Origin: Microbacterium resistens NBRC 103078
GTDB taxonomy: Bacteria > Actinomycetota > Actinomycetes > Actinomycetales > Microbacteriaceae
Assembly: GCF_001552355.1 (NCBI RefSeq)
Contig: NZ_BCRA01000024.1
Coordinates: forward strand, 1-64,000
Reading direction: 5' to 3'
Length of the DNA stretch: 64,000 nt
How positions within the stretch are numbered: the stretch's first letter is position 1; every line of letters starts with the position of its first letter. A model generated the notes under the pieces. It saw only the letters and a list, made by a program, of their open reading frames with translations. It did no database searches and was not told the origin of the DNA. The translations under genes and the position numbers were made by a program. Shown in pieces: positions 11,432-21,131 of this stretch.

Positions 11432-12287
11432 TTCCGAGCGGTCCACCGCCCCGGAGACGGCGACCGGGCCCGTGCCCGATGCGGGCGCCCCGGTCGTCGA
11501 GGCCGGCGAGGGCTTCCGGGTGTCCCTGTCGAACTTCGACGGCCCGTTCGACCTGCTGCTGACGCTGATCTCCAAGCACGAGCTCGACATCACCGAGGTG
11601 TCGCTGAGCCGCGTCACGGACGAGTTCATCTCGTACCTCCGCGAGCTCGGGCCCGAGCAGGATCTCGACGAGGCCTCGGAGTTCCTCGTCGTGGCCGCGA
11701 CGCTGTTGGACATGAAGGTCGTCGGACTCCTCCCGCAGGGCGAGCTCGTGGACGCGGAGGCCGTCGCGCTGCTGGAGGCGCGCGACCTCCTGTTCGCCCG
11801 GCTGCTGCAGTACCGCGCCTTCAAGGAGGTCTCGGTCTGGTTCGCCCGCAGCCTCCAGTACGAGGACCGTCGGCACGCCCGGGCGGTGCGGCTCGACGAG
11901 AAGCACCGCGCGCGCACCCCCGAGCTCGTGTGGACGCTGAGCGCCGACGACTTCGCCGCGCTGGCCCTGCTCGCGTTCGCACCGAAGGAGATCCCCACGG
12001 TCGGGCTGGACCACCTGCACGCGCCGCTGGTGAGCATCCGGGAGCAGGCCGCCATCGTGGTCACCCTGCTGCGCGGCGCCGAGTCGGTGTCGTTCCGGGA
12101 GCTGGTGGCCGGCGTCTCCGAGCCGGGGATCGTGGTGGCGCGGTTCCTGTCCGTGCTGGAGCTGTACCGCCACGCGGCGCTGTCCTTCGAGCAGCTCGAG
12201 CCCCTGGGCGAGCTGACGCTGCGGTGGTCGGCGGAGAGCTGGTCCGACGAGATGCTGGCGACGCTGGGAGCCGACTATGACCGCTGA
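11415..12287 (+). CDS. scpA: Segregation and condensation protein A (kleisin)
   Basis: 290 residues. The N-terminal kleisin motif FDGPFDLLLTLISKHELDI is near residue 39, and the EASEFLVVAATLLDMK helix follows. The C-terminal winged helix begins near 205. ScpA bridges the SMC heads and binds ScpB. The GTG start lies inside the end of the ParA gene (17-base overlap), and the ScpB gene overlaps its 3' end, indicating an operon. Confidence 0.93.
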   Translation: MAPSPDSERSTAPETATGPVPDAGAPVVEAGEGFRVSLSNFDGPFDLLLTLISKHELDITEVSLSRVTDEFISYLRELGPEQDLDEASEFLVVAATLLDMKVVGLLPQGELVDAEAVALLEARDLLFARLLQYRAFKEVSVWFARSLQYEDRRHARAVRLDEKHRARTPELVWTLSADDFAALALLAFAPKEIPTVGLDHLHAPLVSIREQAAIVVTLLRGAESVSFRELVAGVSEPGIVVARFLSVLELYRHAALSFEQLEPLGELTLRWSAESWSDEMLATLGADYDR

Positions 12288-12975
12288 GCCCGACCCGACC
12301 CCGCCCCGCGTATCCGAGGCGATGCCGTATGCCGACCCGAACCCGAAGGACGACATGACCGAACCCCCGACCGAGGAGCAGGAGCCGCGGCCCGCCGGCG
12401 CGCCCGTGCCGGCGGTGCCGGAGGGGCCGCTGACCGAGCGGCTGGAAGCGATCCTGCTCATCATCGAGGAGCCGCACAGCCTGGTGTCACTCGCCGCGGC
12501 CGTCGGCGCGCCCGTGCCGGCCGTCCGCCAGGCGATCGAGACGCTCGTGGAGGAGTACGAAGGACGGGGCAAGGGACCGCGCCGCGGGTTCGAGCTGCGC
12601 GAGGTCGGCGGCGGCTGGCGTCTGTACGTGCGGGAGGAGTACGACGACCTCGTCGCGGACTTCGTCGGCGGACAGGCCCCCTCCCGGCTCTCGCAGGCGG
12701 CGTTGGAGACCCTGGCCGTGATCGCGTACAAGCAGCCGGTCACGCGCAGCCAGGTCGCCTCGATCCGCGCGGTCAACGTCGACTCGGTCGTGCGGACCCT
12801 GCTGGCCCGCGGACTCATCACGGAGCTGTTCCAGGACTCCGAGACCGGCGCCATCAACTACGGCACGACGGATGCGCTCCTGCAGAACCTCGGCATCAAC
12901 TCGCTCGACGAGCTGCCGCCGATCTCCCCGCTGCTGGACGACGGCGCCGACGGCTTCGACGAGAGGACGATCTGA
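12277..12975 (+). CDS. scpB: Segregation and condensation protein B
   Basis: 232 residues. The first 40 are disordered and variable; the two winged-helix domains start at LTERLEAILLIIEEP near residue 48. The segment RLSQAALETLAVIAYKQP near 138 is diagnostic of ScpB. Translation could also start at the ATG at 12355, which would remove the disordered leader. Confidence 0.93.
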   Translation: MTAEPDPTPPRVSEAMPYADPNPKDDMTEPPTEEQEPRPAGAPVPAVPEGPLTERLEAILLIIEEPHSLVSLAAAVGAPVPAVRQAIETLVEEYEGRGKGPRRGFELREVGGGWRLYVREEYDDLVADFVGGQAPSRLSQAALETLAVIAYKQPVTRSQVASIRAVNVDSVVRTLLARGLITELFQDSETGAINYGTTDALLQNLGINSLDELPPISPLLDDGADGFDERTI

Positions 12976-13814
12976 TGACCGCGCCCACCGAACGGGACAA
13001 CGACGCCGCGCCGGTGAGCGAGGGCGTGCGGCTGCAGAAGGTGCTCGCGAACGCGGGCGTCGCGTCGCGCCGGGTGATCGAGCAGTACATCGTCGAGGGA
13101 CGGATCCGCGTCAACGGCGTGACCGTGACCGAGCTGGGATCCCGGATCGATCCCGAGCACGACAAGGTCGACGTCGACGGCACGGCGGTGCAGCTCGACG
13201 CCACCAAGCGGTACGTGATGCTCAACAAGCCCACCGGCGTCGTCAGCTCCATGAAGGACGAGCGCGGGCGCCCTGACCTCCGCCGCTACACGAAGGACTG
13301 GCCCGAGCGGCTGTACAACGTCGGCAGGCTCGACGCCGAGACCAGCGGCCTGCTCGTCCTCACCAACGACGGCGAACTGGCGCACGTGCTGGCTCACCCC
13401 TCGTTCGGCGTGACGAAGGTGTACATCGCCAAGGTGGAGGGACGGGTGACGCCGCAGACGATCGCGCGTCTCACGCGGGGGATCGAGCTGGAGGACGGCC
13501 CGATCGCCGCCGACCGGGCCCGGCTGCTGGACACCTCGTCCGCCTCCCGCTCCCGGGGCGCGGAGAAGGGCGGATCCAGTCTGGTCGAGCTCACGCTGCA
13601 CTCGGGGCGCAACCGGATCGTGCGGCGGATGATGGCCGCCGTGGGGCATCCGGTGACCGAGCTCGTCCGTCGCCAGTTCGGCCCGCTGCACCTGGGCACG
13701 CTCCCGGTGGGGCAGGCCCGGGAACTCAGTAGAATCGAACTCGGCGCGCTGCTGACTCTCGCGCGCCAGGACGCCTCCGCGGAGGACCGATCGGACTCAG
13801 ACCAGCAGGGGTGA
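12975..13814 (+). CDS. rluB: 23S rRNA pseudouridine synthase, RluB/RsuA family
   Basis: 279 residues. An N-terminal S4 domain (VRLQKVLANAGVASRR) is followed by the RsuA-type catalytic core with GRLDAETSGLLVLTNDG, where Asp is the catalytic residue near 121. The C-terminal HSGRNRIVRRM motif is present. The ATG shares a base with the scpB stop. Placement after scpAB is typical in Gram-positive bacteria. Confidence 0.92.
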   Translation: MTAPTERDNDAAPVSEGVRLQKVLANAGVASRRVIEQYIVEGRIRVNGVTVTELGSRIDPEHDKVDVDGTAVQLDATKRYVMLNKPTGVVSSMKDERGRPDLRRYTKDWPERLYNVGRLDAETSGLLVLTNDGELAHVLAHPSFGVTKVYIAKVEGRVTPQTIARLTRGIELEDGPIAADRARLLDTSSASRSRGAEKGGSSLVELTLHSGRNRIVRRMMAAVGHPVTELVRRQFGPLHLGTLPVGQARELSRIELGALLTLARQDASAEDRSDSDQQG

Positions 13815-13818
13815 CGCA

Positions 13819-14922
13819 GTGAACGAGACCGTTGCCGTGCGGCTGTCGGGCACGGTCCGCATCGTCGGCGCCGGCCTCCTCGGGGCCAGCATCGGCCACG
13901 CGCTGACCGCCAAGGGCGTCGACGTGGCGCTCGCCGACACTTCCCCGGCCCAGCTCCGCCTGGCCGTGGACTACGGCGCAGGGCGGCTCGCCGCCGACGA
14001 CGATCGGCCTGTCCTCGTCGTCGTCGCCGTCCCGCCGGACGTGACGGCCGACGTCGTCCAGGCCGAGCTCGCCCGGTACCCCGAGGCCGTGGTCACCGAC
14101 GTCGCGAGCGTGAAGCTCGAGCCCTATCGGACGCTGCGCGACCGAGGCGTCGACCTCACCCGCTACATCGGCTCGCATCCGCTCGCCGGCCGTGAGCGCG
14201 GGGGCGCCATCTCCGCCCGCGCCGACATCTTCATCGGCCGCCCGTGGGTCGTGTGCCGCGACGCCGAGACCCGTCCCGCCGACCTCGCGCTCGTCGAGTC
14301 CCTCGCGCTGGAGCTCGGGGCCATGCCCCTGGAGATGACGCCCGAGGAACACGACCGGGCCGTCGCGCTGACCTCGCACGTGCCGCAGGTCGTCGCCAGC
14401 CTCCTCGCGGGGCGTCTCGCCGACGCCGACGACGGCGCGCTGCGCCTCGCCGGGCAGGGGGTGCGCGACACCACCCGCATCGCCGCCTCCGCGCCCGAGC
14501 TGTGGGTGCAGATCCTCGGCGCCAACGCCGCCCCGGTCGTGGAGGTGCTGGATGCGCTCGCCGCGGATCTCGCCCAGGTCGCCGACGCGCTGCGGGATCC
14601 GGACAGGACGGGCGCCCGTCGCGTCATGGCGGAGGCGATCCGCCACGGCAACGAGGGCGTCGAGCGCCTGCCAGGCAAGCACGGCCAGAACCGGCGCTTC
14701 GAACAGTTCGTCGTCATGGTCGACGACACCGCGGGGCAACTCGGGCGCCTGTTCGGCGAGCTCGGCGAGCTCGGCGTCAACGTGGAGGACCTGCGCCTGG
14801 AGCATTCGCCCGGCGCGCAGTTCGGTCTCGCCGAGATCAGCGTCGCTCCGGCGACCCTGCGCGGCGCGATCGAGGGGCTGGAGGCCAGGGGATGGCGGAT
14901 TGCGAGCACGACCAATGACTGA
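13819..14922 (+). CDS. tyrA: Prephenate dehydrogenase
   Basis: 367 residues. The NAD(P)-binding motif [10 protein letters not shown] is near residue 17. [13 protein letters not shown] near 116 carries the prephenate-binding His and Arg. A C-terminal ACT domain starts near 295 ([16 protein letters not shown]) and likely mediates tyrosine feedback. It converts prephenate to 4-hydroxyphenylpyruvate. The gene overlaps cmk by 8 bases. Confidence 0.92.
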   Translation: MNETVAVRLSGTVRIVGAGLLGASIGHALTAKGVDVALADTSPAQLRLAVDYGAGRLAADDDRPVLVVVAVPPDVTADVVQAELARYPEAVVTDVASVKLEPYRTLRDRGVDLTRYIGSHPLAGRERGGAISARADIFIGRPWVVCRDAETRPADLALVESLALELGAMPLEMTPEEHDRAVALTSHVPQVVASLLAGRLADADDGALRLAGQGVRDTTRIAASAPELWVQILGANAAPVVEVLDALAADLAQVADALRDPDRTGARRVMAEAIRHGNEGVERLPGKHGQNRRFEQFVVMVDDTAGQLGRLFGELGELGVNVEDLRLEHSPGAQFGLAEISVAPATLRGAIEGLEARGWRIASTTND

Positions 14923-15622
14923 CGCCTCGACGGCTCCGTTCATCATCGCCGTGGACGGCCCGGCCGGATCCGGCAAGTCCAGCGTGTCCAAGGCGGTCGC
15001 CCGGCGCCGCGGCTACGGCTACCTCGACACCGGCGCCGCGTATCGCGCGCTCGCCTGGCACGTGCTCGAACGCGGCGCGGACACGGCCGACGAGGCCGCC
15101 GTGCTCGCGGCGGCCGCGGACTTCGCGCTGCGTCAGGGGCTCGACGCAGACGATCGGCGGGTGTTCGTCGGGGACGCCGACGTCACCGACGCGATCCGCG
15201 AGCCCCGGGTCTCCGGTGCCGTCAGCGGCGTCGCGCGCGTGCTTCCCGTGCGGGCGCAGGTGAACGACATGTTCCGCCGGATCGTGGCCGAGTCCGACTA
15301 TCCGGCGGTGGTGGTCGAGGGGCGCGACATCACGACGGTGGTCGCCCCCGACGCACCGGTGCGCATCCTGCTGACCGCCGCCCCCGAGGTGCGGGCGGCC
15401 CGCCGGGCGGGCGAGCTCGCGGGCGAGGACGCCGCCGCGGTCGCCGCGGCCCTGCACTCGCGCGATGCCAAGGACAGCGCTGTGGTGGACTTCCTCACCG
15501 CGGCACCCGGGGTCGAGGTGGTGGACTCCACCGCCCTGGACTTCGATCAGACCGTCGACGCCGTTCTCGCGGTGATCGACCGACGCGCGTCCGACGTGCA
15601 GCGAGGAGCCGACCATGGCTGA
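14915..15622 (+). CDS. cmk: (d)CMP kinase
   Basis: 235 residues. The P-loop is [11 protein letters not shown] at residues 13-23, LDTGAAYRA near 40 binds the acceptor nucleotide, and [11 protein letters not shown] near 128 is the family motif. It phosphorylates CMP and dCMP with ATP. The ATG at 14915 gives the normal family length; the frame stays open upstream within tyrA, but that part is noncoding in this frame. Confidence 0.94.
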   Translation: MTDASTAPFIIAVDGPAGSGKSSVSKAVARRRGYGYLDTGAAYRALAWHVLERGADTADEAAVLAAAADFALRQGLDADDRRVFVGDADVTDAIREPRVSGAVSGVARVLPVRAQVNDMFRRIVAESDYPAVVVEGRDITTVVAPDAPVRILLTAAPEVRAARRAGELAGEDAAAVAAALHSRDAKDSAVVDFLTAAPGVEVVDSTALDFDQTVDAVLAVIDRRASDVQRGADHG

Positions 15623-17153
15623 CGACGACTACGACCCCTCGACCGGCTCCGGGATCGGCGACGACCGTCTCGCGGAGAAGCTGGAGGCGCTGGACGACGA
15701 GCTCGTCGAGGCGCGTGCGGCCGCCCTGCGCGCCAGCCTCGACGACTACGAGCTGGACGAGGAGGACACCGGCCTGCTCGCCGGCGTCGAGGTCGGCGAG
15801 GACGGCATCGAGTACCTCCCGGCGCTGCCGGTGGTCGCGATCGTCGGTCGTCCGAACGTCGGCAAGTCGGCGCTCGTGAACCGCATCCTCGGCCGTCGCG
15901 AGGCCGTGGTGGAGGACACCCCCGGCGTCACGCGCGACCGGGTGACGTACAAGGCCGAGTGGATGGAGCGCCGCTTCTCGCTCGTGGACACGGGCGGCTG
16001 GGAGCCGGACGCCAAGGGCATCGACCGCTCCGTCGCCGCGCAGGCGGAGGTGGCGATCGACCTCTCCGACGTCGTGCTGTTCGTCGTCGACGCCATGGTC
16101 GGCGCGACCTCGACCGACGAGCACGTCGTGCGCCTGCTGCGCAAGAGCGGCAAGCCGGTGTTCCTCGTCGCCAACAAGATCGACGATGCGCGGCAGGAGC
16201 CCGAGGCCGCGGCGCTGTGGAACCTGGGCCTGGGCGAGCCGCACACCGTGTCCGCGATCCACGGCCGCGGCGTGGCCGACCTCCTCGACACCGTGGTGAA
16301 GGCGCTCCCGGAGGTCTCCGCCGTCGCCAAGCACGAGATCGGCGGGCCTCGCCGCGTCGCGATCCTCGGCCGGCCGAACGTCGGCAAGTCCTCGCTGCTG
16401 AACAAGGCCGCGGGGGAGGAGCGCGTCGTCGTGAACGACCTCGCCGGCACGACGCGGGATCCGGTGGACGAGATCGTCGAGCTCGGCGGGAAGCTCTGGC
16501 GCTTCGTCGACACGGCGGGCATCCGCCGGCGCGTCCACCTCCAGCAGGGGGCCGACTTCTACGCGTCGCTGCGGACCTCCGCGGCGTTGGAGAAGAGCGA
16601 GGTCGCGGTGGTGGTGCTGGACGTGACCCAGCCCATCAGCGTGCAGGATCTCAACATCATCGACCTGGTGCTGGAATCCGGTCGCGCGCTCGTCCTGGCG
16701 TTCAACAAGTGGGATCGCCTCAGCGACGACGACCTGGAGAACCAGGACCGCCGCCGGTACCTGGAGCGTGAGATCGAGAAGGACCTCGCGCACGTCGCCT
16801 GGGCGCCGCGCGTGAACATCTCCGCGCGGACCGGACGCCACCTGGACAAGCTCGTCCCGGCGCTGGAGCTGGCGCTGGAGAACTGGGACCGCCGGATCCC
16901 GACCGGGAAGTTCAACGCCTTCCTCACCGAGCTCGTGGCCGCCCACCCGCACCCGCTGCGGGGCGGCAAGCAGCCGCGCATCCTGTTCGGCACCCAGGCG
17001 TCGACGCGCCCGCCCACTTTCGTGCTGTTCACGACCGGGTTCCTCGATCCGGGCTACCGGCGCTTCATCCAGCGCCGGCTGCGCGAGCTGTACGACTTCG
17101 AGGGCACTCCGATCGTCATCAACATGCGGGTCAGGGAGCGCCGCCAGAGGTAG
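15615..17153 (+). CDS. der: Ribosome-associated GTPase Der (EngA)
   Basis: 512 residues, with an acidic N-terminal extension of about 70 residues typical of actinobacteria. Two G domains follow, each with a GRPNVGKS P-loop (near 78 and 255), DTGGW/DTAGI switch motifs and NKID/NKWD specificity motifs. The C-terminal KH-like domain is present. Der acts in 50S subunit assembly. It overlaps cmk by 8 bases. Confidence 0.96.
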   Translation: MADDDYDPSTGSGIGDDRLAEKLEALDDELVEARAAALRASLDDYELDEEDTGLLAGVEVGEDGIEYLPALPVVAIVGRPNVGKSALVNRILGRREAVVEDTPGVTRDRVTYKAEWMERRFSLVDTGGWEPDAKGIDRSVAAQAEVAIDLSDVVLFVVDAMVGATSTDEHVVRLLRKSGKPVFLVANKIDDARQEPEAAALWNLGLGEPHTVSAIHGRGVADLLDTVVKALPEVSAVAKHEIGGPRRVAILGRPNVGKSSLLNKAAGEERVVVNDLAGTTRDPVDEIVELGGKLWRFVDTAGIRRRVHLQQGADFYASLRTSAALEKSEVAVVVLDVTQPISVQDLNIIDLVLESGRALVLAFNKWDRLSDDDLENQDRRRYLEREIEKDLAHVAWAPRVNISARTGRHLDKLVPALELALENWDRRIPTGKFNAFLTELVAAHPHPLRGGKQPRILFGTQASTRPPTFVLFTTGFLDPGYRRFIQRRLRELYDFEGTPIVINMRVRERRQR

Positions 17154-17284
17154 TCCGCGGACCGGTCCGGGGAGGGCGCCGCGCCTCGCCCGGCGCGGGG
17201 ACGTGCGGCAGAATGGTCTCGTCCGCCGCACAGCCGCGGCGGACGCAGAGCACAGCCCACAAGGCTTCGCCGAAAGAGGACCCG

Positions 17285-18352
17285 ATGAACCGTCTGCCCC
17301 TGCCCGAATTCGCCCACGAGCGCGTGGAGGTGGTGAGCGGCCGGCGAAGCGGGCTGTTCATCGCCGTCGCCCTGCACTCGTCCGTGCTCGGATCCGCCCT
17401 CGGCGGCGCACGGCTGTGGACCTATCCGCACTGGAGCGACGCCCTCGGCGACGCGCTGCGGTTGTCCGCCGCGATGACGCTGAAGAACGCCGCAGCCGGT
17501 CTGGACGCGGGCGGCGGGAAGTCCGTGATCGCCCTGATGCCCGGTGAGGAGCTGGACGCCGGGCGACGCCGGGATGCGTTCCTCGACCTCGGCGACGCCG
17601 TGGAGAGCCTCGGCGGCCTGTACCGGACGGCGGAGGACGTCGGCAGCACCACCGACGACATGCTCGTGGTCAGCGAGCGGACGGCGCACGTCGTCGGGCT
17701 CCCGGACGCCGTCGGCGGGTCGGGGGAGCCCGCCGGGCCGACGAGCCTGGGCGTCTACTCGTCGCTGCGCGCGGTGCTGGAGCGGATCGCGGGCTCGCCG
17801 GACGTGGCCGGCCGGCGCATCACCGTGTCGGGACTGGGGCAGGTCGGTGGACGCCTCGCCCGCCGGCTGGCGGCGGAGGGCGCGGTCCTCACCGTCACCG
17901 ACGTCGTCCCCGCGCGTCGCGAGCTCGCCGAGGATCTGGGCGCGGCCTGGGCGGAGCCGGGCACCGAGCACCTCGTCGACGCGGACGTCTTCGTGCCCGC
18001 GGGAATCGGCGGCGTCCTCACCGACGAGGTGATCGACGCGCTCGCGGCCCGCGCCGCCTGCGGCCCGGCGAACAATCCCCTCGCGGACCACTCCGGCGCC
18101 GAGCGGCTCGCCGGACGCGGCATCCTGTACGCGCCCGACTTCGTCGTGAACGCCGGCGGCGTGATCTACCTCGACCTGGAGGCCAAGCGGATCGGGAGCA
18201 GCGACGAGATCATGGCGCGCGTCGCGGGCATCGGCGACACCGTGCGACGAATCCTGGATGACGCGGAGCGTCGCGGGATCACGCCGCTCGCGGCCGCCGA
18301 GGAGCTCGCCGCCGCCCGGCTCGCCGGCGGGGTCGCGCAGGCCCGGTCCTGA
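17285..18352 (+). CDS. Glu/Leu/Phe/Val dehydrogenase family protein
   Basis: 355 residues. The N-terminal dimerisation domain includes MTLKNAAAGLDAGGGKS near 60, with the substrate and catalytic lysines. The Rossmann motif GLGQVGGRLARRL is near 182, and GPANNPLAD near 260 matches leucine/valine dehydrogenases. It probably deaminates a branched-chain or aromatic amino acid with NAD; exact specificity is not decidable. The ATG at 17285 follows AAAGAGGA, so it was preferred over an upstream in-frame GTG. Confidence 0.88.
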   Translation: MNRLPLPEFAHERVEVVSGRRSGLFIAVALHSSVLGSALGGARLWTYPHWSDALGDALRLSAAMTLKNAAAGLDAGGGKSVIALMPGEELDAGRRRDAFLDLGDAVESLGGLYRTAEDVGSTTDDMLVVSERTAHVVGLPDAVGGSGEPAGPTSLGVYSSLRAVLERIAGSPDVAGRRITVSGLGQVGGRLARRLAAEGAVLTVTDVVPARRELAEDLGAAWAEPGTEHLVDADVFVPAGIGGVLTDEVIDALAARAACGPANNPLADHSGAERLAGRGILYAPDFVVNAGGVIYLDLEAKRIGSSDEIMARVAGIGDTVRRILDDAERRGITPLAAAEELAAARLAGGVAQARS

Positions 18353-18361
18353 CGCGGGGCG

Positions 18362-18655
18362 GGTATCGGTCGTTGAGCGAGGAGCGGAGCACCGAGACGA
18401 AACGCGGTGACGTGATGCGCTTGTTCGGTTCGGGCGGGTCTCCGTGGGTCGGGACGCGGGTCGGGTCTTGGTCGTTGAGCGAGGAGCGGAGCACCGAGAC
18501 GAAACGTGGTGACCTGATGCGCCCGTTCGGTCCGGGCAGGTCTCCGTGGGGCGGGCCGCGAGTCGGGTCTTGGTCGTTGAGCGAGGAGCGAAGCACCGAG
18601 ACGAAACGCGGTGACCTGATGCGCCCAGTCAGTCCGCTCAGGTCGTGGAGCGGAA
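18362..18655 (+). repeat. Three tandem ~102-bp units carrying a REP-like core
   Basis: The core GTTGAGCGAGGAGCGGAGCA...GAGACGAAACG occurs near 18371, 18472 and 18574. Each core is followed by a shared stretch that includes GGTGACCTGATGCGC and GGGTCTCCGTGGG-like sequence, so the full unit of about 102 bp is repeated. No gene lies in 18,353-18,732. Confidence 0.85.
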
Positions 18656-18732
18656 CGCGGATCGGGCCGGAGTTGTTGCGGATCGGGTCGGCGACGGCGC
18701 GCAGGGTCGGTGAGCTGTGAAAGGCTGAACGG

Positions 18733-19797
18733 GTGACGATCGTCCCGCCCGAACCCGGTGAACCGCGCCGCCCCCTGGGCCCGCAGGACAGCGGTGACGC
18801 CTGGGTGATCGCGCCCAACGGGGAGCGGTACTGGGGGCGGTACGGGGCCGCGGGACTCCTCGCGTACGACGCCGCGCGCGGGGTGCTGCTGCAGCATCGG
18901 GTCGGATGGAGCCACTTCGGCGGGACCTGGGCGCTGCCCGGCGGCGCCCTGCACGAGGGCGAGTCGGCGATCGCGGGGGCCCGTCGAGAGGCGCAGGAAG
19001 AGGCCGGCGTGCCCGACGGCGCGGTCCGAGCCCGCTTCGCGAGCGTGTTCGACCTCGGTTACTGGTCCTACACGACCGTCGTCGCGGATGTGAGCGTGCC
19101 CTTCTCGCCGGTGATCAGCGACCCGGAGAGCGTCGCCCTGGAATGGGTGCCCGTGGACGAGGTCGGCGAGCGGCCGCTGCATCCGGGTTTCGCCGCGGCC
19201 TGGCCCGCGCTCCGAGAGCTGCTCACCGTGCGTCCCGTCCTCGTGGTGGACGCCGCGAACGTCGTGGGCTCGGTGCCCGACGGCTGGTGGAAGGACCGCG
19301 CCGGTGCCGCGGGACGGCTGCGGGACCGCCTCGACGCCTGGCGCGCCAGCGGTGTGCCGGGCGCAGATCTGGGCGTCGCCGGAAACGAGTGGCACGGGGA
19401 TGCCGGGGGACAGGGCGGCGCCCCTGAGGTCTCCGGCACCGCGCGTGACGACCGGACCCGCATCGTGTGGTTCCCCGAGATCGATCTGGTGGTGGAGGGT
19501 GCGGCGCGGGACGTCACGGAGCGCAGCGAACCGGCGGGTGGCGGGGAACCGTTCGCCCACACGGAATCGCTCGCCGACGCGGGGACGGAGGGCGGCCGGA
19601 CCGGCGCGGTCGGCGTCTCCGTGGTCCGCGCGGCCGGCCATGGCGACGATGCGATCGTCGAGCGGGTCGCGGAGCGGGTGGCGTCCGGGGCGCTGGTCAC
19701 CGCGGTGACGAGCGACCGAGAACTTCGGGAGAGGGTGGAGACGGAGGGCGCATCCGTCCTCTCCGCCGGACGACTCCGCGCGCTCCTCGACGCCTAG
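18733..19797 (+). CDS. NUDIX hydrolase fused to a NYN/PIN-like nuclease domain
   Basis: 354 residues. The N-terminal Nudix domain has its box from GGALHEGESAIAGARREAQE through EEAGV near residues 70-94. The C-terminal half begins VLVVDAANVVGSVP near 168 and continues with HGDDAIVERV near 303 and TAVTSDRELRERV near 322; this order of acidic residues matches YacP-like NYN ribonuclease domains. A nucleotide-cleaning domain joined to a predicted RNA nuclease suggests RNA end processing or decay, which is inference. About 60 residues between the halves look disordered. Confidence 0.82.
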   Translation: MTIVPPEPGEPRRPLGPQDSGDAWVIAPNGERYWGRYGAAGLLAYDAARGVLLQHRVGWSHFGGTWALPGGALHEGESAIAGARREAQEEAGVPDGAVRARFASVFDLGYWSYTTVVADVSVPFSPVISDPESVALEWVPVDEVGERPLHPGFAAAWPALRELLTVRPVLVVDAANVVGSVPDGWWKDRAGAAGRLRDRLDAWRASGVPGADLGVAGNEWHGDAGGQGGAPEVSGTARDDRTRIVWFPEIDLVVEGAARDVTERSEPAGGGEPFAHTESLADAGTEGGRTGAVGVSVVRAAGHGDDAIVERVAERVASGALVTAVTSDRELRERVETEGASVLSAGRLRALLDA

Positions 19798-19868
19798 CCC
19801 GAGGGTAGGTGCGACACTCAGGCGGGGCCGTGGGCAGCCACGGTGACCGATCGCGAGACGGGTGAGCA

Positions 19869-19990
19869 CGTTTCGTCTCGCTGCGCTCGCTCAACGGCCG
19901 GGGGAGGGCAGGGCGTTTCGTCTCGCTGCGCTCGCTCAACGGCCGGCGGAGGGCGGGGCGTTTCGTCTCGCTGCGCTCGCTCAACGACCG
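19869..19990 (+). repeat. Three tandem 45-bp units, inverted relative to the 18.4-kb repeats
   Basis: CGTTTCGTCTCGCTGCGCTC, running on into GCTCAAC, starts at 19869, 19914 and 19959. It resembles the reverse complement of the core at 18.4 kb with an internal deletion. The two arrays flank the NUDIX-NYN gene in opposite orientation. Nothing else is visible in 19,798-20,010. Confidence 0.9.
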
Positions 19991-20010
19991 AGGGCGCACG
20001 GCGGGCGGGG

Positions 20011-20391
20011 TCAGTGCTCGTCGCGGCCGCGGAGGCGGTCGATCTCGCGACGCTCGCGCTTCGTCGGGCGTCCGGCGCCGCGGTCCCGGAGCCCCGCCGC
20101 TGCCACGGGTTCGCGGGGCGGCGTACGGTCCTCTGCGGCCGCTGCGGCGAGCGGGGCGCCGACGCGCTTCGAGATCGGCTGGCGGACGACGAGGATCCGA
20201 TCGAAGCCCGAGATCCGCACGCGCAGCTCGTCCCCGACCCGCAGCGTCTGCGCGGCCTTGACGCGCTCCCCGTTGACGCGGACGTGACCGGCGCGGCACG
20301 CGGTGGTGGCGGCGGAGCGCGTCTTGTACACGCGGACGGCCCAGAGCCAGCTGTCCACGCGGACGGTTCTCGTCGGATCGACCTCGCTCAT
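20011..20391 (-). CDS. S4-domain RNA-binding protein (HslR/Hsp15-like)
   Basis: 126 residues. The S4 domain covers about residues 8-60 (VRVDSWLWAVRVYKTRSAAT, then HVRVNGERVK). A basic C-terminal tail ends in a run of Arg/Glu/Lys. Relatives of Hsp15 bind stalled 50S-tRNA complexes. The ATG overlaps the stop of the YhhN gene, so the two are in one transcript. Confidence 0.85.
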   Translation of the reverse strand: MSEVDPTRTVRVDSWLWAVRVYKTRSAATTACRAGHVRVNGERVKAAQTLRVGDELRVRISGFDRILVVRQPISKRVGAPLAAAAAEDRTPPREPVAAAGLRDRGAGRPTKRERREIDRLRGRDEH

Positions 20392-21104
20392 CGGACGACC
20401 TCCTCGGAGGCGGCGGCCGGGTTCGAGGAGGGGGATACGCGCAGAGCCCTCAGGGCGCCCCACACGAGCAGTCCCTGGCCGAGGGTGTAGGTCAGCATCA
20501 CGGCGGGGCTCGTCCAGGCCGGCATGGCGTCGGGCAGGAAGAGGCGGAAGGCGAGGATCGAGTCGCTGAGCAGGAAGAACGCTCCGCCCAGGGCGATGAT
20601 CGGGGTGCAGCGCGCGGCCGTCGCCGCGGTCCCCGCGAGGACGAGGCCGTACGCGCCGACACCGACGAGGAGCGGTCCGGTGTGCGGGCCGAGCGTCACC
20701 AGCATCAGCATCCACCAGAGGCCGTACACGACCGTCCAGAGGGGCAGTCGACGCACCCGCAGCACCCGGAGGAACAGGACGATGTACGCCACGTGTGCGA
20801 TGCCGAAGAAGCCGAGCATGAGCGGCAGTTCCGGCGCGAACGGGAAGAAGAGTCCCGCTTCGTCGCCCAGCCAGGAGAAGAACAGCGCGCCGAGCAGGAG
20901 CATCACCGGCGTGCGGGAGCGAAGGGCGATGATCCGACGGGCGTCGAGGAGCACGGGGACCGCGAGGAGCGGCATGAGGAGCGCCTTCGTCGGCACCGCC
21001 AGGGGGCTCTCGGCCGCGAGCGCCGCCACGTGAACGATCGAGACCACCACGAACGGCAGGAACGCGCCCAGGGTGCGCATGCGGGTCGACGGCGGGGTCT
21101 GCAT
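20388..21104 (-). CDS. YhhN/TMEM86 family membrane protein (lysoplasmalogenase-like)
   Basis: 238 residues with about eight hydrophobic helices. Conserved acidic residues occur inside helices, including FSWLGDEAGL near 80 and LSDSILAF near 195, which match the YhhN family. Human TMEM86 members hydrolyse lysoplasmalogen; the bacterial role is less certain. It is transcribed away from trpS. Confidence 0.8.
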   Translation of the reverse strand: MQTPPSTRMRTLGAFLPFVVVSIVHVAALAAESPLAVPTKALLMPLLAVPVLLDARRIIALRSRTPVMLLLGALFFSWLGDEAGLFFPFAPELPLMLGFFGIAHVAYIVLFLRVLRVRRLPLWTVVYGLWWMLMLVTLGPHTGPLLVGVGAYGLVLAGTAATAARCTPIIALGGAFFLLSDSILAFRLFLPDAMPAWTSPAVMLTYTLGQGLLVWGALRALRVSPSSNPAAASEEVVR

Positions 21105-21131
21105 CCGTCCATCGTATTCAGCGCGGACGAG

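Noticed and set aside
13730-13736. TAGAAT -10 box for tyrA inside the pseudouridine synthase gene
   Set aside because: It is about 80 bases from tyrA with no supporting -35; the genes are only 4 bases apart and probably cotranscribed.
18362-18655. Coding repeat protein (115-codon frame) in the 102-bp repeats
   Set aside because: No ribosome-binding site, and the same core occurs in noncoding inverted form at 19.9 kb.
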